From positions 1 through 33,622 of the forward strand of contig JAZDMB010000040.1 of NCBI GenBank assembly GCA_043801445.1: a stretch of DNA of 33,622 nt. The letters are read 5' to 3'. Shown here piece after piece: positions 15,703 to 23,316 of the stretch. Source of the stretch: JAZDFP01 sp043801445. Its GTDB lineage: Bacteria > Planctomycetota > MHYJ01 > JACQXL01. Every line of letters begins with the position of its first letter. Positions within the stretch are counted from its first letter, which is position 1. A program made the translations under genes and the position numbers. The notes below the pieces were generated by a model. The model saw nothing but the letters and a program-made list of their open reading frames with translations. It searched no databases and was not told the origin of the DNA.

Positions 15703-17067
15703 CTATAGTCTTGCAAACGTCGACTGGAAGTGCCTCATTATCGGGGATTCGAAGACGAATTTGACGCCTTTAATCTTTTTCCGTCTCTGCCAGATTTTCA
15801 GGGCGCATTCAATCACATAATCCATGTGTTCCTGCATATAAACCCGGCGGGGGATGGCCATCCGGACTAATTCCAGTTTGGGAAATATGTTCTCCTTGGT
15901 GTCCGGATCGCGGCCGGCCAGAACAGAACCGATTTCCACCACCCGGATTCCGCCTTCTATATATAATTCAATAGACAAGGTGTGTCCGGGGAAGTGCTCA
16001 CGCTTGATATGGGGGAAGAATTTCAAGGCATCAAGGTAAATGGCGTGGCCGCCGAAAGGTACCAGAACCGGCAGTCCGGCTTTTTTAAAGCCGCTGCCCA
16101 GATAAGCGACTTGTTCAATGCGATAACGCAGGTAATTTTCATCAAGCACTTCGTTCAAACCGATAGCCAGTGCTTCCATATCGCGGCCGTTCATTCCGCC
16201 GTAAGTCGGGAATCCTTCCAATAATACGCCTAATGGCACCATTTGCTGGTATAATCTTTTATCTTTTAACCCGATAAATCCGCCCATATTGACCAGGGCG
16301 TCTTTTTTGGCGCTCATGGTGCAGCCGTCTGTTTCGGCAAATGTTTCACGGACAATCTGCCGGATAGTTTTATTGGCATAACCCGGCTCGCGCTGTTTGA
16401 TAAAATAGGCGTTTTCGGCAAAGCGGGCCGCATCAATAAAAAGAAGGCGTTTGTATTTGCGGGCAATCCTGGCTGCGGCTTTAATGTTTTCTAAAGATAC
16501 CGGCTGTCCGCCGCCCGAATTGCAGGTTATGGTAATTAATATGTAAGCCACGTTTTTGGGATTGGGTTTAATAGCGGCTTCTAATTTCTTTAAATCTATA
16601 TTGCCTTTGAATGGATTGGTGGAATAGGGGTTATATATATCGTTAATGGTGCAATCGATTGCCCGGCCGCCGGCGTCTTCTATATGCGCCTTGGTGGTAT
16701 CGAAATGCATATTGCCGGGAATAATCTGTCCTTTTTTGACCAGCGCCCGGTCCAGGATTTTTTCCGCGCCCCGTCCCTGATGCGCCGGCAGGATATAAGA
16801 GAATCCCATAATATTCTTGACCGCGTCTCTCATATGCTGGAAGTTAACGCTTCCGGCGTAACTCTCGTCGCCTACCATTATCCCGGCCCATTGCCGGTCT
16901 GACATAGCTGAAGTGCCGCTGTCGGTCAAAAGATCAATAACAACATCCTGCGCCGGTAAAAGAAATGGATTATAACCTACTTCTTTAATCCTTTTCAGGC
17001 GATACTCTTTGGTATTGTTATAGATGGCTTCAACGCTTTTAATCTTAAATGGCGGTAACATTGTCAT
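15703..17067 (-). CDS. tnaA: Tryptophanase (tryptophan indole-lyase)
   Basis: This is a PLP beta-eliminating lyase that splits tryptophan to indole, pyruvate and ammonia. I choose the start MTMLPPFKIKSVEAI (454 residues, family length); an in-frame upstream start would add 31 unrelated residues. Family blocks are DLLTDSGTSAMSDRQWAGIM, GDESYAGS, LPAHQGRGAEKIL, TITCNSGGGQPVSLENIKA and the PLP-lysine motif SAKKDALVNMGGF (Lys near 254), then EGFPTYGGMNGRDMEALAIGL. For tryptophanase over tyrosine phenol-lyase: VEIGSVLAGRDP rather than M-E-R-G, and a His in the C-terminal MRHFQSTF (R-H-F). Its pyruvate product could feed the nearby PPDK, but they are separate transcription units. A strong promoter lies at 17147-17174. 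Confidence 0.92.
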   Translation of the reverse strand: MTMLPPFKIKSVEAIYNNTKEYRLKRIKEVGYNPFLLPAQDVVIDLLTDSGTSAMSDRQWAGIMVGDESYAGSVNFQHMRDAVKNIMGFSYILPAHQGRGAEKILDRALVKKGQIIPGNMHFDTTKAHIEDAGGRAIDCTINDIYNPYSTNPFKGNIDLKKLEAAIKPNPKNVAYILITITCNSGGGQPVSLENIKAAARIARKYKRLLFIDAARFAENAYFIKQREPGYANKTIRQIVRETFAETDGCTMSAKKDALVNMGGFIGLKDKRLYQQMVPLGVLLEGFPTYGGMNGRDMEALAIGLNEVLDENYLRYRIEQVAYLGSGFKKAGLPVLVPFGGHAIYLDALKFFPHIKREHFPGHTLSIELYIEGGIRVVEIGSVLAGRDPDTKENIFPKLELVRMAIPRRVYMQEHMDYVIECALKIWQRRKKIKGVKFVFESPIMRHFQSTFARL

Positions 17068-17146
17068 CTTTCTGTCAGTCAATTTATTCCCACACCAATA
17101 TATTGGGGTGAGGGATAAATCAATTAAATATTCTTTCCAAACAGTT

Positions 17147-17174
17147 ATTGTAAACAACATGGTTTACCTGTCAA
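17147..17174 (-). promoter_or_regulatory. Promoter TTGACA-N16-TACAAT for tryptophanase
   Basis: Read on the reverse strand, TTGACA (17169-17174) and TACAAT (17147-17152) are separated by 16 bp, about 80 nt before the chosen tnaA start. The spacing equals that of the other promoters found here, and the position supports the shorter start codon. Confidence 0.65.
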
Positions 17175-17585
17175 TAAAAACAATATTTTCCCATATTTTT
17201 TCAGGCATATTTTCGGTAAATTAAATTATCAGATAATATTGGCAGGTGTTTTTTTTATATCCCTAAAAAGAAGCAGGGTTTTATAATTTATCTTTCAGTG
17301 TCTTTGTGGCAGAAGTTACGAAGTTTCCTTGACTTAACTATCTTTTATGATATAAAGAATTCTGTTCCGGAAGATTTTGTGAAATACGTGCAGTTTTTTA
17401 GTTGACTCGAACATTCATATTATATATAGATACTTTAGTATTGCAATTATAAAAATCTGGCTATCAGCTCGGAAAAAAGCCCTTTGGGGCATCCCTGTGC
17501 CTGAGGAACCTGCCCGACTACGGTCAGGCGGGGATCCGCCTCGCCGAGGCGAAGCCGAGGGCGGGCTGGCGGACAAATATTAATT
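17175..17585. repeat. tonB upstream region with GC-rich palindromes
   Basis: Besides the promoter candidate, 17512-17533 holds CTGCCCGACTACGGTCAGGC, a GCCCGAC-type palindrome. About 17536-17555 holds CGCCTCGCCGAGGCG (perfect 7-bp arms). A CTTTGTGGCAGAAGTTACGA half-repeat is near 17300, and the same sequence is at 21017. No ORF with a convincing start is seen. Confidence 0.6.
17402..17430 (+). promoter_or_regulatory. Candidate tonB promoter TTGACT-N17-TATAGA and shared upstream motif
   Basis: TTGACT (17402-17407) and TATAGA (17425-17430) form a plausible promoter about 155 nt before tonB. The surrounding TGCAGTTTTT ... AACATTC-x-TATATATA recurs before the TonB-dependent receptor at 18453-18497, so both may share a regulator. 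No known operator consensus is recognised. Confidence 0.5.
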
Positions 17586-18308
17586 ATGGAAAAGCAGATT
17601 CCTTTTTTAGATACTAAAGTGACTCTTTGCTTGGCGCCGCCCCGAAGGGCGAGCCTCGCCACAGGTGAGAGACCTATTAAAACAGTCCCGTTAGGGGAAA
17701 AAATATCAACTCTACATAGAAAAGAAGTCGTGTTCCATAAAACGAAAAAAGAGAACTGCTTCATTTTATCAACAATCATACATGCTATTCTTTTTGCCGG
17801 CCTTATTTTTGCATCAGGCACTCGCCATTCTCCCATGTTATCTACACCTATAGTTGCTTTTATTAAACCGGAACCGATAGATATGGATATTGAGGAAAGA
17901 GTTAATGATATGGTGGTTACTCCTATAACTCCTGAAATACTGCCGGACGTGATATGTATCAGATTGGAATCAACGGAATCCTCTGAAAGTCGTATCATCC
18001 CGCAGGCATCTACCGCTGATTATTCCACATCCGCGCACCTAAAGCCGAATGCCGAAGGCCGTAACAGAAAACCTCCTTATCCCGAACTTGCCCGTCGACT
18101 CGGACAAGAAGGATTAGTTGTATTATTGGTAGAAGTTGACGGGAACGGCAGGGTTTCTGATATTACACTTAAGCAATCATCAGGTTATAAATTATTAGAT
18201 GATGCGGCATTGCTCTGCGTGAAAAGTTGGCTGTTTAATCCGGCTACTAAAAATGGTAAACCTGTTGTAAGTAAAATAGAGATTCCTATTCGTTACAAGT
18301 TAAGCTAA
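17586..18308 (+). CDS. tonB: Energy transducer TonB
   Basis: TonB couples the ExbBD proton motor to outer-membrane receptors. The 240-residue product has a cytoplasmic N-terminal leader, one membrane helix at about 58-77 (CFILSTIIHAILFAGLIFAS), a periplasmic spacer and a C-terminal TonB domain (158-240). That domain has the signature PPYPELARRLGQEGLVVLLVEV, GRVSDITLKQSSGYKLLDDAAL and WLFNPATKNGKPVVSKIEIPI. The spacer is poor in proline for a TonB. The leader (MEKQIPFLDTK...) matches that of the HEAT protein at 24476. It also contains an inserted-looking segment PPRRASLATGERPIKTVPLG from a GC-rich palindromic repeat. The receptor gene follows directly. ExbB and ExbD are not in the window. Confidence 0.92.
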   Translation: MEKQIPFLDTKVTLCLAPPRRASLATGERPIKTVPLGEKISTLHRKEVVFHKTKKENCFILSTIIHAILFAGLIFASGTRHSPMLSTPIVAFIKPEPIDMDIEERVNDMVVTPITPEILPDVICIRLESTESSESRIIPQASTADYSTSAHLKPNAEGRNRKPPYPELARRLGQEGLVVLLVEVDGNGRVSDITLKQSSGYKLLDDAALLCVKSWLFNPATKNGKPVVSKIEIPIRYKLS

Positions 18309-18505
18309 CTTGTAATCACTGCAATAATTTTTAATAAACAATTTGACTGATTTACCCCTCCCCCCCCCATAAGTATTATGTTTATAAAAAATATATTACT
18401 GATAAGCAATAAGCAATTTGTTTTATGACAGAATCATAAAATAATTTAAATATATGCAGTTTTTATCGTGTTTCAAACATTCTTATATATAATAGTATTT
18501 CGTAT

Positions 18506-18540
18506 ACCCAGTCCCTGTACACAAAGGCTGGGAAGAAAAC
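18506..18540 (+). promoter_or_regulatory. Hairpin in the leader of the TonB-dependent receptor gene
   Basis: CCCAG(T)CC and GGCTGGG can pair around the loop CTGTACACAAA, ending about 20 nt before the ATG. TATAAT lies just upstream near 18488-18493, but its -35 is weak. No known riboswitch is recognised. It could affect translation start, since there is no strong Shine-Dalgarno. A run of nine or so C at 18360 lies further upstream. Confidence 0.4.
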
Positions 18541-18550
18541 GGTGGTTTTC

Positions 18551-20800
18551 ATGAAAACATTTATAGCATTAGTTGCAATCGGGTTTTTGCTAATCACTAC
18601 ATCAAATATTATAAACGGGGAAGAGAAACAAGATGCGCCCAGGGAAAAGGAACCAGAAGTAAAGGAAACAATCCCAATAAGCCCGACACCATCTGCACCA
18701 GCAATAACCCCTAAAAAAAAGGAGCCGGCGGCAAAAGAACCGACCAGCCACCTGACAATGGACGAAATAGTGGTTGTCGGCGAATCTATCGCAGTGCCGG
18801 GGATTTCGGTCATCGGCGTAAAAACCATTGAGAAGGGCAAAAATATCAATGTGCCTGATGTTTTGAAGAATGAACCTGAGATTGATTTAAAGAGAAGAAC
18901 TAGCGTAGGTGATACATCGGATACGCTCAGTATCAGAGGCATGTCAGGGCAACGGATTACGCTTAATATAAACGGCAGGCCAACTAATGCTACGGGTGCA
19001 AATGGTGCTTATTACATAGATTGGGCAACAGTGCCTCTTGACAACATAGAAAGAATTGAGGTTATCAAGGGAGGTAATTCTGTAAAATACGGCAATAGTT
19101 CCCTCGGTGGAGTTATCAATGTTATAACGAAAAAGCCTACGGAAAAACCGACTTTCTCGCTTTTTGGAACATATGGACAGGGCAATGCAGTTGATTACTT
19201 AGGGAATTATAGGTTCACACACACCTATAAAATCGGTCCGGTGGGTTATTCCATAGCAAGCAGTTATCAGAAATCAGCGCCATTCCTCTGGAATAACAAT
19301 TTTGAGGAAAAGAATTTCTCGTCTAACTTTTATATAGATATGCCCCTTAATGCAAAGATGGGACTCGGGCTTCAGTATGCAGATGCAAAAAGATATCTTA
19401 TAAGAGAAAACAGGCAATCTACGGACCCTGATAACCCCAACTTTTATAAAAAGAAGTATTCGAAATATCCTCTTTCTTTTGGAGAGACTTTCACTCCGGC
19501 GTTTGGTACCGCTGCTACCCCGGGACCGGGAGCCAATTATGATAAGGTAAAATATTACTATGATTTTAGTTACATACAGCCCATAAGCGATTTCCTCATC
19601 GATTTCAAGGCTTATGAAAATTATGAAGATAGGTATGATAGAAATTTCTCGACCAATTATGTTAACTCTTTTTATCAAGATGGCACGCTTATTTTTGACA
19701 GAACGGTGGAATCAGACCGGTGTTATGGCGGCAGTATTGAGGTCACCAAGCCGATAAAAAATCATGAGATTTCAGCCGGTGTTCAGCACAAAGTGCTTGC
19801 ATATGGAGATATAACTTGCAACTATATTGATGTAATCTACAATGCCGTAACCTCCACCACTGTTCTGCCTTCCACGGGAAAGAATTACTCCGGCACTACA
19901 CCGATACCAAATCAGAGAGTAATTGCGGACGGTTATTATATTCAGGATGACTGGAGGATAACAAAAAACCTTCTGCTTACGCCGGGCGTCAGGTATGACA
20001 CCTTTGGCAATAACGCAATAAATAACAGCACCATGCCTGAAGTGCATGACAGAGCCATAAACCCGTCCTTGACGGCAACTAACAAGTTTACTGATAACGA
20101 TATTCTTACTGTGTCTTTATACGAAAAGTTCAGAACGCCCACTATTCCAGAGTTGTGGATTTGGTTCAGCGGAAACACAGCGGGAAAGCCTGATTTGAAG
20201 CCTGAAAAGAATACTGCAGAAGAAATTGTATTTCAGCATAACTTCAGCCGGACAAGCAGTCTGCGTTTCTCAGCATACCAATACAATATTACGGATTATA
20301 TAATTCAGAGGGGTGACCCTAACTGGAGAGGCACATATAATATTGATAAGGTTAATATCTGGGGTGGTTCTGTTGAAGGAAAAACTGACATCACAGGGGA
20401 AGTTGCAATTAGAGCCAATGTCTCCAATCAAACAAGCAAAAAGGTAGGCGATATCTATGACACTGCGAAACTTACGAATGAACTGGATTATATGCCGGAG
20501 TGGAAGGGGAACCTTGGTCTTGAATTCAAACTGCCCAGCCAAGCCACTCTGTCGATAACTTCCAAATTTGTAGATACAGCGAAGACTATGTATATTTATA
20601 AAGTTGGAACCGCGCAGAAATCTAAACTTATAGAACTCAACCATTATGCCACAATGGATATAGAGTTTAAGCAATCCGTATCAAAGAACGGCGAATTGGG
20701 CATATACGTTGAAAATATCTTTAACAGGCAGTACGAGGAAAGGTTCGGGTACCCCATAGCCGGGAAGGTTGCCGGAGTTTCTCTTAAAATGGTCTTTTAG
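18551..20800 (+). CDS. TonB-dependent outer-membrane receptor
   Basis: The 749-residue product (start ATG of MKTFIALV, rather than the GTG three codons earlier) has a signal peptide (TFIALVAIGFLLITTSNIING) and a Pro/Lys/Glu-rich linker. Then comes a TonB box (MDEIVVVGES) and a plug domain (VPDVLKNEPEIDLKRR, TLSIRGMSGQRITLNINGRP, IERIEVIKGGNSVKYGNSSLGGVINVITKKP). A 22-strand barrel follows, with DGYYIQDDWRITKNLLLTPGVRYD and EKFRTPTIPELW, ending in Phe (GVSLKMVF). Such receptors import metal chelates, cobalamin or oligosaccharides; the substrate is not evident. The gene follows tonB and precedes the UGA-containing FmdE-like genes, which suggests metal handling but does not prove it. Confidence 0.93.
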   Translation: MKTFIALVAIGFLLITTSNIINGEEKQDAPREKEPEVKETIPISPTPSAPAITPKKKEPAAKEPTSHLTMDEIVVVGESIAVPGISVIGVKTIEKGKNINVPDVLKNEPEIDLKRRTSVGDTSDTLSIRGMSGQRITLNINGRPTNATGANGAYYIDWATVPLDNIERIEVIKGGNSVKYGNSSLGGVINVITKKPTEKPTFSLFGTYGQGNAVDYLGNYRFTHTYKIGPVGYSIASSYQKSAPFLWNNNFEEKNFSSNFYIDMPLNAKMGLGLQYADAKRYLIRENRQSTDPDNPNFYKKKYSKYPLSFGETFTPAFGTAATPGPGANYDKVKYYYDFSYIQPISDFLIDFKAYENYEDRYDRNFSTNYVNSFYQDGTLIFDRTVESDRCYGGSIEVTKPIKNHEISAGVQHKVLAYGDITCNYIDVIYNAVTSTTVLPSTGKNYSGTTPIPNQRVIADGYYIQDDWRITKNLLLTPGVRYDTFGNNAINNSTMPEVHDRAINPSLTATNKFTDNDILTVSLYEKFRTPTIPELWIWFSGNTAGKPDLKPEKNTAEEIVFQHNFSRTSSLRFSAYQYNITDYIIQRGDPNWRGTYNIDKVNIWGGSVEGKTDITGEVAIRANVSNQTSKKVGDIYDTAKLTNELDYMPEWKGNLGLEFKLPSQATLSITSKFVDTAKTMYIYKVGTAQKSKLIELNHYATMDIEFKQSVSKNGELGIYVENIFNRQYEERFGYPIAGKVAGVSLKMVF

Positions 20801-21065
20801 AAATTAGATTGAATCTTGCCACAGATTTCACAGATTTAATTTAATCGGTGGAATTTGTTTTTGTATTAAATTACGCTGATTTAATCCGTGTAATCTGTGG
20901 CTATTTTTCTTGACACAGCACTTTTTTAGAGTATAGAAAAGTATAAAATTTAGCCACAAAGGCACTAAGGCACGAAGAAAACAACTCGTTAATTTCTTCT
21001 TGGTGTCTTTGTGTCTTCGTGGCAGAAGTTACGAAGTTTTCTTAAAATTACAGAAAGGATAAACA
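20801..21065. repeat. Two CACAGAG-type hairpins between the receptor and the first FmdE-like gene
   Basis: CTTGCCACAGATTTCACAGA (20813) pairs with TCCGTGTAATCTGTGGCTA (20880). TTAGCCACAAAGGCACTAAG (20949) pairs with TTGGTGTCTTTGTGTCTTCG (20998). They probably separate the receptor transcript from the FmdE-like gene, whose ribosome site CAGAAAGGAT lies at 21050-21060. Confidence 0.7.
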
Positions 21066-21701
21066 ATGAAAAAGGCAATCATAATAATAAGCGCATTATT
21101 CATTTTGACATCTTTTATCGTCTTGGCTCATGATACCGAAAAAGAAATTGTTCCCCGCATCAAAGGAACATATGACGACCTGAAATGGCAGCGTTGTCTT
21201 GAGTTCCACGGGCATGAGTGAGCGGGTACTGCGATTGGCTTCAGGGTCGCTGAAGCGGTGGCTGAGAAATTACACATTACTTTTTCAGAGGACGAGGAAC
21301 TCGTGTGCGTTACAGAGAACGATGCCTGAGCGCCGGACGCTATTGCTGTAGCCGTGGGCTGCAGTTTGGGCAAGGGGAATCTGATATTGCGTAACACCGG
21401 TAAAATGGTATTCAATTTCTTTAACCGCAAAACCGGCAAAAAACTGCGGATATATTATAAGGGTGTTTTCGGAAAGAAAGAGGGTCAAATGAGCAGTCAG
21501 GAACGAATGTTGCAAACGGAATATGTCCTCAAGGCGCCGCTTGATGAAATATTCGATTTCTCACAACCAAAGTTTGAAGCGCCGGAAGAATCGCGTATCT
21601 TCGGAAATATTAATTGTGAAATATGCGGCGAAACCGCGCCTGAACACAAAATTCGGCTCCAGGACAATAAAAAGGTATGCCTCGACTGCTTCAAGCAGTA
21701 G
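21066..21701 (+). CDS. Exported FmdE-family selenoprotein with two in-frame UGA (Sec52, Sec88)
   Basis: From ATG 21066 the frame runs 211 codons to TAG, interrupted only by TGA at 21219-21221 and 21327-21329. Translation: signal peptide MKKAIIIISALFILTSFIVLA, FmdE core WQRCLEFHGHE-U-AGTAIGFR, then VCVTENDA-U-APDAIAVAVGCSLGKGN, and a C-terminal zinc finger with Cys 184, 187, 205 and 208 (CEICGE...CLDCF). In PF02663 proteins the two UGA positions are conserved cysteines (GHxCPG and the Cys before DAI), and the family has a treble-clef zinc finger at the C-terminus. Hairpins with loops 24-25 nt after each UGA look like bacterial SECIS elements. A standard caller would report only 21354-21701. 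The function is unknown; export and the neighbouring TonB system suggest periplasmic metal or redox chemistry (inference). Confidence 0.85.
21238..21256 (+). promoter_or_regulatory. SECIS-like hairpin for UGA at 21219
   Basis: GCTTCAG-GGTCG-CTGAAGC is a perfect 7-bp stem with loop GGUCG. The loop starts 24 nt after the last base of UGA. The GGUC loop resembles the apical GGUCU of the E. coli fdhF SECIS. Confidence 0.75.
21345..21365 (+). promoter_or_regulatory. SECIS-like hairpin for UGA at 21327
   Basis: GCTGTAGCC-GTG-GGCTGCAGT forms a 9-bp stem (two wobble pairs) with a GUG loop starting 25 nt after the UGA, the same distance as at the first UGA within one base. Confidence 0.65.
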
Positions 21702-22133
21702 CAGTAACAAGGTTAGCTTCTCAGCCCGTTAGAAGCAGTAGCAAGTTTTGTTAGGTTCACAGCCCGTTAGAAAGTTCTCGGACGGGGTCAAGGACTAATA
21801 TGTTTATCTTTATCTCTAATTATGGTTCTTTCTAACGGGGCAAGTGTCCAATAGAACGAGTAATTAAAGTTACTCGAAAAATTATTACCTTATCTGTGTT
21901 CACTTCTAACGGGGCAAGGGGAAGTGGTAATATCAGTACCTGCCCGAATGAATCGTTCAGGCGGGTAGGAAAGTATAAACACGAATCACACGAATAAGGC
22001 GAATTACACGAATTGATGGACTATAAATAGATTTCTTATATTATTCGTGGTATTCGTTCCATTCGTGATATTCGTGTTCCTCTTTTCCTTGACAGGTGAA
22101 TTCACTTTTGATTAGATAAATAAAAAATAAGCT
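21702..22133. repeat. Repeat-filled gap between UGA-containing genes
   Basis: Four arms of the CCCGTTAGAA family are present: CAGCCCGTTAGAA at 21724 and at 21760, and TTCTAACGGGGCAA at 21831 and 21904, forming nested inverted repeats. A CCTGCCCGAATGAATCG/TTCAGGCGGG palindrome is at 21941-21967. From 21972 to 22075, ATAAACACGAATCACACGAA pairs with CATTCGTGATATTCGTGTT as a hairpin. No gene is seen. These would insulate the genes or reflect element insertion. Confidence 0.75.
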
Positions 22134-23129
22134 ATGAAAAAATATCTTGCCATTCTGTTTTTTCTGGGAATAACCCTGGTTCTATTCCTGGCTAAAGAGC
22201 CGACCGGATTAAAGCAGGGTGATTTATTCGGGTGAGGCTGAGGCATGGCTAAAGATGATGAGGGGGTGGATTCTCCTCCGGGATGGAAAACTTGGGATGC
22301 GGCTAAGCAACGGGATTGGGAGCATGGCTTGGAACGTGCAAAAAACGCTATAAAAAGACACGGACAGGAGAAGGTTGAATCGGCGCTCCGTCCCTTAGAC
22401 GCAATGGCGCGTAAGGGCGTCCCATTGGAAGATGCGCAAAATGCGGCTATAACATTATTGGACCGGGGAGCGGTCTTGTCAGATTTCGAGCCCCTGGGTA
22501 AATTTGTCGTAGCCAAAAATCAGCAGGGACTTAAAGGAAAAGATTTAATCGAAGTTATTACCCAGGAAATTAAACGGCTGAAAACCGAGCGCGAAGAACT
22601 TGAAAAGAAGATAAAAGATAAAAAAGATACCGGCACACCGCCTGACCCCTTACGGGGCGAGACCCAAGAAAGTAGTCCCGTTAGGGAAAAAGACAAAGAT
22701 AAACCAAAAGAAAAAGCCATAGAGTATCCGCCGGGCTGGGCAACCTGGGATAAGGTTAAGCAACAGGATTGGGAACGTGGTTTGGAACTGGCAAAAGATG
22801 CTGTAAAAAAACACGAGCAAGACAAAGTCGAATCGGTGCTCTGCACCTTAGACACGATGGCGATTAAAGGCGTCTTATTGGAAGATGCGCAAAATGTTGT
22901 TATAACATTATTAGACCAGGGAGCAGATTCATCCGATTATTATCCCTTGTATGTATTTATTATAGGGAAAAATCAGGAAGGAATTAAAGGGAAAGAACTG
23001 ATTGAAGATATTATTCTGGAAATCAAACGGCTGAAAGACCGGCATGAAGAACTCCTCAAGAAGGCGAAAGAGAAAAAGGATGCCGGCCCGCCGCCTGAAA
23101 AAGATAAACCGGAAGAAAAAACTAAGTAA
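22134..23129 (+). CDS. Exported two-repeat protein with a Sec-Gly-Sec motif (in-frame UGA at codons 34 and 36)
   Basis: ATG 22134 opens a signal-peptide-like sequence MKKYLAILFFLGITLVLFLA, then KEPTGLKQGDLFG-U-G-U-GMAKDDEG, where U is TGA at 22233-22235 and 22239-22241. The same frame continues without stop to TAA 23129 (331 residues). Two tandem repeats of about 120 residues follow (47-167 and 197-319), each opening with PPGW-x-TWD-x-x-K-Q-x-DWE and ending in a coiled coil (EIKRLK...EELxKK). They are joined by a segment made from a palindromic repeat (DPLRGETQESSPVRE). A hairpin at 22262-22279 lies 26 nt after the second UGA. The family is not recognised. The alternative is translation from ATG 22245, giving a cytoplasmic 294-residue protein. 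The signal in frame and the two selenoprotein-like neighbours favour readthrough. Confidence 0.62.
22262..22279 (+). promoter_or_regulatory. Possible SECIS hairpin for the UGA pair at 22233/22239
   Basis: GGGGG and CCTCC pair (one G-U) around UGGAUUCU. The loop begins 26 nt after the second UGA and 32 nt after the first, within the bacterial range. It is weaker than the FmdE hairpins. Confidence 0.45.
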
Positions 23130-23135
23130 AAAATT

Positions 23136-23276
23136 AGCCACAGAGACACGGAGTTCACAGAGACGAAATTTAATTCCATAAGGAGACTATGAAACCAAGA
23201 GGATTAATTTTTTCTTGTCTTCCTGGATTCCTTATAGTATTATCTCTGTGTGCTCTGTGCCTCTGTGGCAAAGATC
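23136..23276. repeat. Nested hairpin repeat between UGA-containing genes
   Basis: The outer arms are AGCCACAGAGACACGGAGTT and GTGCTCTGTGCCTCTGTGGC. The inner arms are CATAAGGAGACTATGAAACC and CTTCCTGGATTCCTTATAG. This shows one repeat family (ATAAGGAG) inserted inside another (CACAGAG), a useful clue to element layering. Confidence 0.75.
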
Positions 23277-23316
23277 TAATATAATTTCATGTAATAATAT
23301 AGAAGGAAAGGAATTA

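Noticed and set aside
21354..21701. Separate 115-residue ORF (and likewise 23689-24018)
   Set aside because: These are only the parts of the FmdE-like proteins after the last UGA. They start inside the conserved core, lack ribosome sites, and the upstream halves are in the same frame.
21066..21701. Pseudogene or sequencing error explanation for the TGA codons
   Set aside because: Three TGAs in two paralogues fall exactly at family Cys positions, and the rest of both frames is intact with conserved zinc-finger cysteines. Decay would scatter stops and frameshifts.
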